From the NCBI GenBank assembly GCA_013215145.1, contig JABSRP010000017.1, forward strand, positions 1 to 64,000: a stretch of DNA of 64,000 nucleotides, read 5' to 3'. The notes beneath the pieces are model-generated. The model ran no database searches, had not been told where the DNA came from, and saw only the letters and a program-made list of their open reading frames with translations. The first letter of the stretch is position 1. Every line of letters begins with the position of its first letter. The position numbers and the translations under genes were made by a program. Of the stretch, positions 44,781-53,684 are shown piece after piece. The stretch is from Pseudobacteriovorax sp. Lineage in GTDB: Bacteria; Bdellovibrionota_B; Oligoflexia; Oligoflexales; Oligoflexaceae.

Positions 44781-45439
44781 ATCAGTTGCAGGTCATCATT
44801 TTTGGTGGAACCTTTGATCCGCCTCATTTTGGACATACTGCAGTGGTTGATGCAGTGCTGCAAAACTTCAAGGATGCAAGAATCCTGCTTGTGCCGGCTA
44901 TGAATCCTCCGATTAGTTCGGACTCTGTTAAGTCAGTGACAACGTCGCATTCTATGCGAATGGCAATGTGTGAGGCCCATTTTTCGGAGCACATCTCTCT
45001 AGGTAAACTTCGCGTCAGTGCAATAGAAAGTAGCCTTCCGACCCCGAGTTTTACTTATAGGACGACGTCTGCCTATGTCTCGTCCTTCCCTGGTGTTAAG
45101 TTTGGGTTTGTGATGGGTCTAGATCAATTCAAGGCATTTCCAAAGTGGCGGAACCCGCAGGGGATTCTTGGAGATGTGGATTTAATCGTAGTAGGAAGAG
45201 GAGAGGAGCGTTTGTTCCCGAACTTTGCTGCGATGACTGAAAGTCTTCAGATTGATTTTGAGACAATGGGAGATTCGGAGTTCCGATTGAAGCCATACGG
45301 TTCGAAGGTCTATTTGTTGGAGGGAGCCTTATCTCCTCTAAGTAGTTCTGAGCTTAGAAATGGTATGGAATTTAGTGATGACGAAACTAGTGTAAAAGTT
45401 AGAGATCTTATTAAAAAACACGATCTGTATAATAATTAG
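44777..45439 (+). CDS. nadD: Nicotinate-nucleotide adenylyltransferase
   Basis: This 220-residue enzyme has the HxGH-type nucleotidyltransferase motif GGTFDPPHFGH at residues 10-20 and the family end motif LSSSELRNG near 194-202. It adenylates nicotinate mononucleotide in NAD synthesis. The start is GTG, overlapping the obg stop by 4 nt. The order obg-nadD-rsfS-rlmH is a widespread conserved cluster. Confidence 0.93.
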   Translation: MNQLQVIIFGGTFDPPHFGHTAVVDAVLQNFKDARILLVPAMNPPISSDSVKSVTTSHSMRMAMCEAHFSEHISLGKLRVSAIESSLPTPSFTYRTTSAYVSSFPGVKFGFVMGLDQFKAFPKWRNPQGILGDVDLIVVGRGEERLFPNFAAMTESLQIDFETMGDSEFRLKPYGSKVYLLEGALSPLSSSELRNGMEFSDDETSVKVRDLIKKHDLYNN

Positions 45440-45449
45440 GGAAGCAAAA

Positions 45450-45815
45450 ATGGAAAATATGGATTTAGTAAAAGCGATCGGATATGCAGCTTTGGATAAA
45501 AAAGCAAATCGTCTTATCGTCCAAGACTTAAGAAATCGCTCTGATTTATGTGACTATCAGGTTATCTGTTCGGCTGCTAACGAAAGACAGACTCTTGCTA
45601 TATGTGACAGCATTGAAGTGTACTTGAAGCGGAATGCAAACTTGAGGCCTGTCGCTATTGAAGGAAAGCAATCTAGCCATTGGATCTTAATGGATTATGG
45701 TCCAGTAATGGTTCATATCTTTCTTGAAGAACTACGTGATTATTATGCCCTAGAAAATTTATGGCCTGATGTAGCTCCTATGTCCATAAAGCCAAAAACA
45801 GAGTCCAGTGTTTAG
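45450..45815 (+). CDS. rsfS: Ribosomal silencing factor RsfS
   Basis: This 121-residue DUF143 protein has DYQVICSAANERQTLAI near 33-49 and the family-defining IEGKQSSHWILMDYG and VMVHIF segments. It binds L14 on the 50S subunit and blocks subunit joining in starvation. It starts 10 bases after nadD; the name agrees with its place in the obg-nadD-rsfS-rlmH cluster. Confidence 0.93.
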   Translation: MENMDLVKAIGYAALDKKANRLIVQDLRNRSDLCDYQVICSAANERQTLAICDSIEVYLKRNANLRPVAIEGKQSSHWILMDYGPVMVHIFLEELRDYYALENLWPDVAPMSIKPKTESSV

Positions 45816-45818
45816 GTT

Positions 45819-46298
45819 ATGAAATTTCGGATCATCAAAATAGGTAAAATAGCGGACCCAAATTATCGGCAATTGGTCGATAAATTTGAAAAAAGGTTGC
45901 GTTCATTTGGAAAAGTTGAGGGTATTCATATCAAGGCATACCCCGATGATCAGAAGCAGATGAAAGAACTCACAGCACGCATGGATTTGAGTTCGACTGA
46001 GGCTCGTTTAACCAAACCAGATGAATTCCTCGTATCATTAGACGAGCGGGGAAGGATTTTATCATCTCCCGAATTGGCCGAACTTATCCAAACTAAAAAA
46101 GGTACAGGACTGATCAAGCATATCACTTTCATGATCGGAGGACCCTATGGGCTTCCCTCAGAAGTGCGCAAGAAATCTGATTTTATCTGGAGCTTATCTA
46201 AGGCGGTCTTCCCTAGTGATATGGCTTGGATGATAGTTTGGGAACAGCTCTATCGGGCTAGTAGTATTATTCAGGGGAGTTCCTATCATCACGAATGA
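45819..46298 (+). CDS. rlmH: 23S rRNA (pseudouridine1915-N3)-methyltransferase RlmH
   Basis: This 159-residue SPOUT-class enzyme has the SAM-binding MIGGPYGLP near 107-115 and the C-terminal WSLSKAVFPSDMAWMIVWEQLYRASSIIQGSSYHHE-type end of RlmH, here complete. It methylates pseudouridine 1915 on assembled 70S ribosomes. The gene starts 3 bases after rsfS and converges, with only 2 bases between stops, on pstB. Confidence 0.95.
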   Translation: MKFRIIKIGKIADPNYRQLVDKFEKRLRSFGKVEGIHIKAYPDDQKQMKELTARMDLSSTEARLTKPDEFLVSLDERGRILSSPELAELIQTKKGTGLIKHITFMIGGPYGLPSEVRKKSDFIWSLSKAVFPSDMAWMIVWEQLYRASSIIQGSSYHHE

Positions 46299-46300
46299 AA

Positions 46301-47077
46301 CTAACCTAAAGCACCCCTCAAATAGGACCTCGTAATATCCTCTTCAGGGGAGCTAAAAAGTTTTTCGCTTGAGCCCGACTCGATAATGTATCCTCCCGAC
46401 TGCACATCAAACCAAAATACGACTATATGATCGGCTAGTCTTTTCGCCTGCTGTAAATTATGGGTGACAATGACTGTTGTTAACTTGGACTTGAGTTTTT
46501 GTATAAGGGCCTCAACAGTCTGGGTCGAAATAGGATCTAACGCACTGCAGGGTTCATCCATGAGCATCACATCTGGATTTAAAATTAGTGCTCGCGCAAG
46601 GCACAGGCGTTGTTTTTGTCCCCCAGAAAGATCGTTTGCTGAATGATCGATGCGGTGTCGGATCTCCTCCCAGAGTCCCACTTCTTTTAGGACTGATTCA
46701 ATTCTGTCATTCTCTTCCGAGCGCTTTAGTCTGAAATGCTGACGTAAGGGTATACTAAGATTTTTCCTTATTGTTGTGGGAAATGGCATGGGTTGCTGAA
46801 ACACGGTCCCTACTTTTCGTCTAAATGAGTGCATGTCTAAGTCATTGTTATCATTTATTTTATTGTTGTTCCAGCAGATTTTTCCAACTAGCCTGTACTT
46901 GGAGATATGAGTAATCAAGAGATTTAGGCAGCTCAGAAAGGAAGACTTTCCGCAACCCGACGGCCCAATAATAGCTGTGGTCTGATTCTTCGGAATGTTG
47001 AGATTAATACCCGAAAATATCGGCTTGTTTCCAATACAGAGACAAAGGTCTTGAATTTCAAAAAGATTATCTGCCAT
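46301..47077 (-). CDS. pstB: Phosphate ABC transporter ATP-binding protein
   Basis: This 258-residue ABC ATPase has Walker A GPSGCGKSS near 38-46, the signature LSGGQKQRLCLARAL near 151-165, Walker B MLMDEPCSALDP and the H-loop VTHN. The N-terminal and middle region (NLLITHISKYRLVGKICW, GTVFQQPMPFP) are PstB-type. It powers high-affinity phosphate uptake. It overlaps pstA by 11 bases and is the last gene of the unit; the usual phoU does not follow. Confidence 0.93.
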   Translation of the reverse strand: MADNLFEIQDLCLCIGNKPIFSGINLNIPKNQTTAIIGPSGCGKSSFLSCLNLLITHISKYRLVGKICWNNNKINDNNDLDMHSFRRKVGTVFQQPMPFPTTIRKNLSIPLRQHFRLKRSEENDRIESVLKEVGLWEEIRHRIDHSANDLSGGQKQRLCLARALILNPDVMLMDEPCSALDPISTQTVEALIQKLKSKLTTVIVTHNLQQAKRLADHIVVFWFDVQSGGYIIESGSSEKLFSSPEEDITRSYLRGALG

Positions 47078-47921
47078 GGCTTAGTCTCGTCCATTTTCGA
47101 ATGGTAATGTGTGCAATATAGTTAATAAGCAAGAGCATAATGACTAAAACAAATGCCGTTTTGTATGCATTTGCATTGCCGCCCGTAATATTCATCGATA
47201 GATCGTAGATATGAATGGATAAGGTGCGACCGGAATCGAAAAGGCTCTCTGGATCTCTCATCACATAGCCCGAGGTGAACAGCAATGCAGCTGTCTCAGC
47301 CAATGCTCGACCAATGCAAATAATATAAATAGCCGTCACCTGTGGAAGCACAGAAGGGATCATAATCTTGCTAAAAATGGTAAACTTAGAAAGACCCAAA
47401 GCCTCGCCCCCAGACACGTATTCATTGGGAATCGAGCTAAAAGCGTTTTGGAGTATCTTGGCAGCTAGCGGCAAGATCATACAGGCTAATGTCAGCCCGC
47501 CAGAGAGTATTGAATACCCCATACCAAGGTAGTTACAAAAATAGGTGTTCCCAAATAGTCCAAAGACGACGGAGGGCACACCGGCAAGTATATCTACGAA
47601 ACGTTGCAGCGGTCTGAAAATGGGTGATAATGGGAACAGCTTTTCAGAAAAAAACAGTCCGGTCAGGGTGGCAAAAGGTAAAGTAGCTAAGATTGCAATA
47701 GCAAGGATATAGATCGTACTAAGAATAACGGGTCTGATGCCTCCATCTCTACCAGCGTTTGATGGAGTGCCAAAAAGAAAGTCTGCGTTTATTTTGGGGA
47801 GGCCTTGCCAAAAAATATCTCCCACTATCCAGATAAAAACTGCAACCACTGCTAATACAGAGGCTAATTTTACACCTTGAAAGCAGGGATTAATCATAGG
47901 CCTAAGGTACAAACTAAGCAT
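47067..47921 (-). CDS. pstA: Phosphate ABC transporter permease PstA
   Basis: This 284-residue inner-membrane protein has six predicted helices and the permease cytoplasmic loop EALGLSKFTIFSKIMIPSVLPQ near 173-194 that docks to the ATPase. FGTPSNAGRDGGIRPVI in the N-terminal periplasmic loop is PstA-like. It pairs with PstC to form the phosphate channel. It overlaps pstC by 8 bases. Confidence 0.92.
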   Translation of the reverse strand: MLSLYLRPMINPCFQGVKLASVLAVVAVFIWIVGDIFWQGLPKINADFLFGTPSNAGRDGGIRPVILSTIYILAIAILATLPFATLTGLFFSEKLFPLSPIFRPLQRFVDILAGVPSVVFGLFGNTYFCNYLGMGYSILSGGLTLACMILPLAAKILQNAFSSIPNEYVSGGEALGLSKFTIFSKIMIPSVLPQVTAIYIICIGRALAETAALLFTSGYVMRDPESLFDSGRTLSIHIYDLSMNITGGNANAYKTAFVLVIMLLLINYIAHITIRKWTRLSHGR

Positions 47922-48762
47922 AAAAGGCGCGACCTTTCCTGTTAGCTATGACGCTGAGACTGGAAACTATCAAAAGGAGAAATAAACCAGAGCTAAACAA
48001 GGCCGCTCTGTGATGGTCCATTGCATAGGCCATTTCTAGTGCGATATTCGATGTAAGCGTTCTTATAGGATCAAATACAGACAGTGGGACTTTGATAATG
48101 TTACCTGAAACCATAAGGACAGCCATGGTTTCTCCAAGAGCTCTACCTACTGCTATCAAAATGCTGTTGAAAATCTGAGATTTAATTCCCGGTATCAGGA
48201 TGTTGAAAACAAACTGACTTTCATCGAGACCAAGCCCCCTGGCGCCAAGTTCCCATTCAACGGGAGCAGATTTTATCGCATTGGAGATAAACAGCGTAAT
48301 GGTCGGAATCAGCATGACCGACAGTACTATAGCAGCTGCCAATAGATTAGCTCCAGGAGGCGATATTTTGTAGATAATAGGGACTATTGCGACGATTCCC
48401 CAAAATCCAAAAACAACAGATGGAATCCCTGCGAGGATTTCAATCGTTGTTTGGATGATGCGACCAAACTTTCTAAATCGCGTATTGCTGTAAAATACAG
48501 CAGTCATGAAGCCAATAGGTAAAGCAATAATTATTGCTCCCAACGTTACAAATAGTGAGCCCAGGGCCATGGGAAGAAGGTTAAACTGCTGCCGACTGGG
48601 ATCCCATAGTAAGTCGAGGAAGAATTTTTTGGGATCGATGGATATAACGGGCCATGATTCTTTACTTACGAAAAAAATAATCATTAAAACGATTAGACCC
48701 GAAGTAAAGCTCATCAATCTTAGTAAATTTAGAAAAATCTTGTTAGAGTTTTGCTGGTACAA
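47914..48762 (-). CDS. pstC: Phosphate ABC transporter permease PstC
   Basis: This 282-residue inner-membrane protein has six predicted helices, the PstC-type segment LAGIPSVVFGFWGI near 112-125 and the coupling loop GARGLGLDESQFVFNILIPG. The start is TTG, overlapping the end of pstS by 20 bases, with GGAG about 9 nt upstream; no ATG in this region has a better SD. It forms the translocation pore with PstA. Confidence 0.9.
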   Translation of the reverse strand: MYQQNSNKIFLNLLRLMSFTSGLIVLMIIFFVSKESWPVISIDPKKFFLDLLWDPSRQQFNLLPMALGSLFVTLGAIIIALPIGFMTAVFYSNTRFRKFGRIIQTTIEILAGIPSVVFGFWGIVAIVPIIYKISPPGANLLAAAIVLSVMLIPTITLFISNAIKSAPVEWELGARGLGLDESQFVFNILIPGIKSQIFNSILIAVGRALGETMAVLMVSGNIIKVPLSVFDPIRTLTSNIALEMAYAMDHHRAALFSSGLFLLLIVSSLSVIANRKGRAFYA

Positions 48763-49549
48763 AATCTAAGCTCCTAACAATTTCGTTAGTTTGCGCAGAG
48801 CTAGCGTACTCTACAAATTTTTGAACGTGTGTTTTATCTTGCTTAGGGTTCAATACAATATTGAGCTCCCTGCTGATTGGATAGGTGCCATTTGCGACTG
48901 TTTTCGTGGTGGCTGCTATACCCTCAAGCTCTAATAATTTAATTTTGCTTCCCTGTTTCATCGAGTACTCCGCTGCACCAATGGAAACATATCCTATGGC
49001 TCCTGGGATGCTATCTATATTTTTGATGGCTTGTTCGTTATCCCCGATAATGATATCAGCCTGAACGTTTGTGTACTGTAAGCTAAGATATTCTAAAAAT
49101 ACTTCAGCAGTTGATCGTCCTTGTGCCTTATGAATAACAGTGACCTTTAGATCAGGACCGCCAAGTTCAGACCAGTTTTGAATTTTTTTCAAATAGAGTT
49201 TAGTTAAATCGGCTTTACTCAAAGCATCAATTGTGACTGAGGAGTTGACGACTACGCCGACACCATCTCGAGCAATTAGGACAGGTTTGATGTCATTTTC
49301 TGCTGGTTTGAGGGCACGAGATACCATTCCGATATCTGAGGTTTGTTGGCGTGCATCTAGAATTCCGCGCGAGGATCCACCTGTTTGCACGTCAATACGA
49401 ATATTGGGGTGTTTGCTTTCATACTCTTTTGCGATCTCAGCGATGAGTGGTGCCACTGTACTAGATCCCGTGACACTAATACGGTTTGATTGGTTTGGTT
49501 TGTTGATACATCCAAAAGCAAACAAAACGGATAAAGCCAATAGTCGCAT
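48743..49549 (-). CDS. pstS: Phosphate-binding lipoprotein PstS
   Basis: This 268-residue protein has a signal peptide with lipobox FAFGC at Cys14, so it is anchored in the membrane rather than free in the periplasm as in E. coli. The mature part has the PstS phosphate site: TGSSTVAPL near 27-35, GGSSRGI near 57-63 and the late AQGRSTAEVF segment. GAGGA lies upstream of the ATG. It heads the pstS-C-A-B operon. No clear Pho box is seen in the 188-bp gap to comF. Confidence 0.92.
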   Translation of the reverse strand: MRLLALSVLFAFGCINKPNQSNRISVTGSSTVAPLIAEIAKEYESKHPNIRIDVQTGGSSRGILDARQQTSDIGMVSRALKPAENDIKPVLIARDGVGVVVNSSVTIDALSKADLTKLYLKKIQNWSELGGPDLKVTVIHKAQGRSTAEVFLEYLSLQYTNVQADIIIGDNEQAIKNIDSIPGAIGYVSIGAAEYSMKQGSKIKLLELEGIAATTKTVANGTYPISRELNIVLNPKQDKTHVQKFVEYASSAQTNEIVRSLDFVPAKL

Positions 49550-49737
49550 ATTATTTATTCCTCGTTAATTATGCTGCCGATTTGGCAGAATCATATTAAA
49601 AACTTTTCATATGTTCAATAAGTTTCCGGAGCCCTTATCCACACTTTGCCTGGCGAGTTGGAACAAAAGATGTCCTACAGTGTCAGTTATTCAACATCTC
49701 CAGACTTGGTAATACTACGGCCAAGAGGGGGACTGCC

Positions 49738-50439
49738 ATGAAACTCTACTGCAGAATATGCGATTCACATAATACGCCATCCAAGCATGTTGTGTCCTTG
49801 TGCACTAGTTGCTTGCTGTCATTGTCTTCGCCTGTGGGGCAGAAAAAGTTACAGCTCCTTCGGGATGAACGACAGTTGATTCAGGTGGACGCTTTTGGCT
49901 ACTACGAAGGTGCCCTGAGAGACCTTATCGTTAATGCAAAAAGGTATGGTTGCTCCTATGCAATCGATGTCATTTGGAACGTGCTTTTGAGGGTCATTCC
50001 CTGGTCAATCTATGCAAAAAATATTGTGGCAGTTTGCCCTATTTCTTCGAGTCTATGGAGCCGGGCCAAAGGGAGGTGCAACTTGGCAGCAGTAGTTTCT
50101 CATAGAATCTCGGAAAGACTCACAATCCCGATCCTCAATTTGAGAGGGAGGGGGTTCTATAGTTTGAAAAAACGATCCTATCAAAGCTCAGCCGAGCGTC
50201 AGCGACTATGCGAATATCAATTAAGCGAGTCTCCAATTAGGCGGGGAAATGAACGCGAAAGTGTTCTTATTGTTGATGACGTGATCACGACAGGCTATAC
50301 CATTGGTTCCCTTGTTGAATCCTTTTCTCAGTTCAATTTTAAGGGAATGACTATAGCTCATGCGATTCACAGGATTGACCGTGCTGAATATTCCAGAAAA
50401 CCTCGAAAAACTAACTCCTATGATGCGCCAATTTTTTGA
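49738..50439 (+). CDS. ComF-family phosphoribosyltransferase-like protein
   Basis: This 233-residue protein has an N-terminal zinc-finger-like CRIC...CTSC pattern (Cys5, 8, 22, 25) and the C-terminal PRTase motif VLIVDDVITTGYTIGS near 177-192, the ComF/GntX layout. ComF is needed for DNA uptake in several bacteria, but many homologues have no proven role. GAGGGGG lies 6 nt before the ATG. Its last ~58 bases overlap the mutS start. Confidence 0.85.
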   Translation: MKLYCRICDSHNTPSKHVVSLCTSCLLSLSSPVGQKKLQLLRDERQLIQVDAFGYYEGALRDLIVNAKRYGCSYAIDVIWNVLLRVIPWSIYAKNIVAVCPISSSLWSRAKGRCNLAAVVSHRISERLTIPILNLRGRGFYSLKKRSYQSSAERQRLCEYQLSESPIRRGNERESVLIVDDVITTGYTIGSLVESFSQFNFKGMTIAHAIHRIDRAEYSRKPRKTNSYDAPIF

Positions 50440-53068
50440 ATTAAAGGCGAAAATTCCCGACGGTATCCTATTTTTTCGCATGGGGGATTTTTATGAGATT
50501 TTTGGTGAGGATGCCGAACAGGTTGCTCCCCTTCTCGAGCTCGTCCTGACCAGTAGGGAAAGAGGTGACAAGAACCGTATTCCATTTTGTGGTGTTCCCC
50601 ATCACAGCGCTAAAAATTACTGGATAAAATTGCTAAACAAGGGATTTCGTGTCGCTATAGCGGATCAGATTGAAAATCCTGAAGATGCGAAGGGGCTGGT
50701 CAAACGAGATATCGTCAAGATCATGAGTCCGGGCTGTTTGGAAGAGTCAGAGGGGCTAGATGCAAAACAATCTAACTACCTTGCTGCAATATATGAATGT
50801 CCCAGAGCCAAGGAGCAGGCGTTAGCCGTGGTGGATATTTCCACGGGTGAGTTTAGATGTGGTCAGATTAAGAACCAGGATGAACTAGATGATATGCTAT
50901 CTCTATTTCAGCCGAAAGAGATTCTACTTAGACGAGTCTTCATCGAGGCCTTTAAGGCATCGTCCGCCAGATTCTTGGACGAGTACGAGAGTCTGTTGAC
51001 CGCTATGCCAGAAATGCCTTTGCGGGATGAGAGTTTTCAACAAACCCGGATCGAGAAATCATTTGGTAGTGGTTCTATTTCAAGCTTAAGTTGTGGTCAC
51101 GTCATTGGTGGTGACGCTCTTGTGGCGGCTGTCCTCGATCATCTCGATAGGCTTTTCGCCACAACCAACCATTTTTCTAGTATAGAACCCTTGGTCTTGC
51201 CTGATCAAATCCCTCTAGAGGACACGGTCGTGAGAGATCTCGAAGTATTTCGAACTCTGAGGCGACAGACGGTCAAGGGTAGTTTGCTAGGAGAGATAGA
51301 CTATACCTGCACGCCCATGGGAGGCAGGCTTCTGAGAGCAAGTTTGGCGGCTCCCTTCATAAAAAAGCAACCGATACTTTCCCGACAGAAAGATTGCCAA
51401 GCCCTACTTTCGAGTGGCATAGGTGAATTAACTGAGCTTCGAAAACACTTAGGTGATATTTCTGATCTTGAGCGATTAACGACACGAATCGTAAGTAAAA
51501 AAATCTTGCCAAATGAACTAGGGCGTGTCCGCAGTAGTTTGGGTTTAATTCTCTCGTTGCAAAAAAAGCTCGAACCCTTACCTTTTGTTAAGCAGACTAA
51601 AGCCAAGATCATGGGACTAAATAAGCTGACTAATTTACTAGGAACCCTTGAACTGGCGCTCGATGAAGAGCCAGATGCAATGGGAAGCCTTAAGGTTTTT
51701 AAGAATGGTTTTGATGCCGATTTTGATCATCTTCGTAATCTCGCAACAAATGGACAAGCCAGTATACTCTCTTACGAAAAAGAACTACGCGAGCAAACAG
51801 GCATATCGAGTCTAAAAATAAAAAATCATAAAACGTTCGGAATGTTGATCGAAGTTACCAAGGCGAATTTGGATCGAGTACCGAAACATTTTATTCGTCG
51901 TCAAACCATGGTTAATAACGAACGATTTGTTACAGAAGATTTAATTGAGCTAGATCAAACTTTGCAAACTGCTAACGAAGAAGCTTGTCGGGTTGAATGG
52001 GAAATTTTCGATAGGCTTCTAAACCAGATCGTACCCCAATGTGAGGAATTGAAACAAGCCAGTCGTATTATCGCCTATGTGGATTTGATCCAGTCGTTTG
52101 TGAGTTTGGCAAAGCAAAGGCATCTTTGCTGTCCGGAAACAGTAGATCACTCTCGTCATGCGTTACAGTTGGAAGGCTGTCGTCATTTGGTCGTGGAATC
52201 CTTTGTTGGCCCCCAAAACTTCACTCATAATGATTTGGCCTTTTCAAAGTGTAAGCGGCACTTTTTAATCACAGGTCCGAATATGGCAGGAAAGTCGACC
52301 GTTATGCGTCAAACGGCCATTGCAGCGATCTTGCATCAAATAGGAAGCCACGTCCCAGCAACGAAAGCAAAAATGCCCATATTTGACAGGATATTTACCC
52401 GGGTGGGTGCATCGGACGATCTGTCAAAGGGTCAGTCAACTTTTATGGTAGAAATGTCAGAGGCGGCTGCTATTATGCGTTTAGCAACTGCAAAGAGTTT
52501 GGTCATATTGGATGAAGTTGGTAGGGGAACCTCCACGCAAGATGGTTTGGCAATTGCTTCGGCAATTTTAGAAAGCCTTAGCGAATCTGTTAAATGTACC
52601 TCAATGTTTGCGACTCACTACCACGAGTTGGTTCCACTTGCGGAGCGCTTACAAGATGTCGTCAATATGCAGATAGAGGTCGATACAGACCGTGATAACG
52701 TGCTTTTCACCCATAGGCTGATTCCTGGAGGAAGCGGTAGTTCTTTTGGATTGGAAGTTGCAAAAATGGCCGGAATGCCGGACACTATAGTGTCGCGGGC
52801 TAAGCTTTATCTCAGTCAAAGTGAGAGTCAAAAAGCAAGAGAACTGTCCGAAACTGCCAAAGAGCTTGTTGAGCCTCAATTAGCGCCTTTAGAAAAATTG
52901 GGAATGGATCGGGCAGATGCTATAGTAAGTGACCAAGGAGAAAGAGTGTTGACCAAATTAAGGAAAACTAATCCTAACAGGCTAACTCCACTCCAGGCAC
53001 TGAATTTAATAGACCAGTTAAGGTCAGAACTTGAAAAGGAAAAACAGGAGGACATATTTTCCATGTGA
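50381..53068 (+). CDS. mutS: DNA mismatch repair ATPase MutS
   Basis: This 895-residue protein has the mismatch-binding motif GDFYEIF near 32-38 with the Phe-x-Glu wedge, PNMAGKST (Walker A near 632-639), ILDEVGRGTST (Walker B/D-loop near 708-718) and the ATHYHEL segment. It recognises base mismatches and small loops. I set the start at GTG 50381 with AGGA 6 nt upstream; this places the conserved TPMM at residues 12-15, as in E. coli. An ATG 21 bases earlier lacks an SD. The gene overlaps the end of the comF-like gene by 59 bases in another frame. Confidence 0.96.
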   Translation: MLNIPENLEKLTPMMRQFFELKAKIPDGILFFRMGDFYEIFGEDAEQVAPLLELVLTSRERGDKNRIPFCGVPHHSAKNYWIKLLNKGFRVAIADQIENPEDAKGLVKRDIVKIMSPGCLEESEGLDAKQSNYLAAIYECPRAKEQALAVVDISTGEFRCGQIKNQDELDDMLSLFQPKEILLRRVFIEAFKASSARFLDEYESLLTAMPEMPLRDESFQQTRIEKSFGSGSISSLSCGHVIGGDALVAAVLDHLDRLFATTNHFSSIEPLVLPDQIPLEDTVVRDLEVFRTLRRQTVKGSLLGEIDYTCTPMGGRLLRASLAAPFIKKQPILSRQKDCQALLSSGIGELTELRKHLGDISDLERLTTRIVSKKILPNELGRVRSSLGLILSLQKKLEPLPFVKQTKAKIMGLNKLTNLLGTLELALDEEPDAMGSLKVFKNGFDADFDHLRNLATNGQASILSYEKELREQTGISSLKIKNHKTFGMLIEVTKANLDRVPKHFIRRQTMVNNERFVTEDLIELDQTLQTANEEACRVEWEIFDRLLNQIVPQCEELKQASRIIAYVDLIQSFVSLAKQRHLCCPETVDHSRHALQLEGCRHLVVESFVGPQNFTHNDLAFSKCKRHFLITGPNMAGKSTVMRQTAIAAILHQIGSHVPATKAKMPIFDRIFTRVGASDDLSKGQSTFMVEMSEAAAIMRLATAKSLVILDEVGRGTSTQDGLAIASAILESLSESVKCTSMFATHYHELVPLAERLQDVVNMQIEVDTDRDNVLFTHRLIPGGSGSSFGLEVAKMAGMPDTIVSRAKLYLSQSESQKARELSETAKELVEPQLAPLEKLGMDRADAIVSDQGERVLTKLRKTNPNRLTPLQALNLIDQLRSELEKEKQEDIFSM

Positions 53069-53069
53069 A

Positions 53070-53099
53070 TTGACAGCTGTAATTGCTTGAAATTCTAAA
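53070..53099 (+). promoter_or_regulatory. Candidate promoter of the dksA-like gene
   Basis: A perfect TTGACA (53070-53075) lies 18 bases from TCTAAA (53094-53099, 4/6), immediately after mutS and about 90 bases upstream of the dksA-like start. Visual call. Confidence 0.45.
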
Positions 53100-53188
53100 G
53101 TAAAAAAATTACCATTTGTTATTAAATACAAACTCAATTAAAGATAGCCGGTTAAAATACTGGATTTTGCCATGAAGGGAACGAATTG

Positions 53189-53614
53189 ATGGCACAGACA
53201 GATCACTTAGATGGTCATGAATTTTTGTCGAGGGAAGAGCTGGAAAGCTTTCGTACTATGCTGCGCGATGAAAAAGAAAAGATCTTAAAAAAATCTGAAA
53301 ATATGGTCAAAAGCGGAAACATCGAATTAGACAAAAACGAAATGTTCGATGAAGTCGATTTGGCTTCAATGACTACGGAACAAAATCTAACCTTTAAGCT
53401 TTTGGACCGTGATCGTAAATTGATGAGTGAAATTGAGCACGCATTAAACAAGATCGAAACTGGCGACTACGGTTACTGCGAGGGTACTGGAGAGCCGATA
53501 CCGAAGAGACGATTAGAAGTTCGTCCTTGGTGCCGTCACAGTGTCAAGTATAAGGAACAGCTAGAGCGAATGAAGAAAAGCGGCCGCGGTGTAGGTGACG
53601 AAGACGAGTTTTAG
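53189..53614 (+). CDS. DksA/TraR-family RNA polymerase-binding protein with reduced zinc finger
   Basis: This 141-residue protein has the DksA coiled-coil tip DEVDLASMTTEQ near 55-66 and a C-terminal globular helix region CEGTGEPIPKRRLEVRP near 92-108. DksA-type proteins bind the RNA polymerase secondary channel with ppGpp. Of the four zinc Cys in E. coli DksA, only the first (YCEGT) is kept; the second is Thr, and the last pair is replaced (WCRHSVKY). AAGGGA precedes the ATG by 8 nt. A strong terminator follows. Confidence 0.87.
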   Translation: MAQTDHLDGHEFLSREELESFRTMLRDEKEKILKKSENMVKSGNIELDKNEMFDEVDLASMTTEQNLTFKLLDRDRKLMSEIEHALNKIETGDYGYCEGTGEPIPKRRLEVRPWCRHSVKYKEQLERMKKSGRGVGDEDEF

Positions 53615-53646
53615 TCAAGTTACATATATTATGCAGAATTAAGAAA

Positions 53647-53678
53647 AGAGCCTGTCTGATCCTAGGCTCTTTTTTTTG
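53647..53678 (+). terminator. Intrinsic terminator after the dksA-like gene (may act both ways)
   Basis: A 7-bp stem AGAGCCT/AGGCTCT with a 10-nt loop is followed by eight Ts. The minus strand also shows a T-rich run after the stem, so it could also end the convergent TPR lipoprotein transcript, which stops 7 bases away. Confidence 0.85.
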
Positions 53679-53684
53679 TTTTCT

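Noticed and set aside
49550..49737. Pho box and hairpin upstream of pstS
   Set aside because: A CTGCC/GGCAG 5-bp inverted repeat (49574-49588) has no T-run, and the two TGTC motifs (49671-49684) are spaced 10 bases rather than the 11 of a Pho box and point toward comF.
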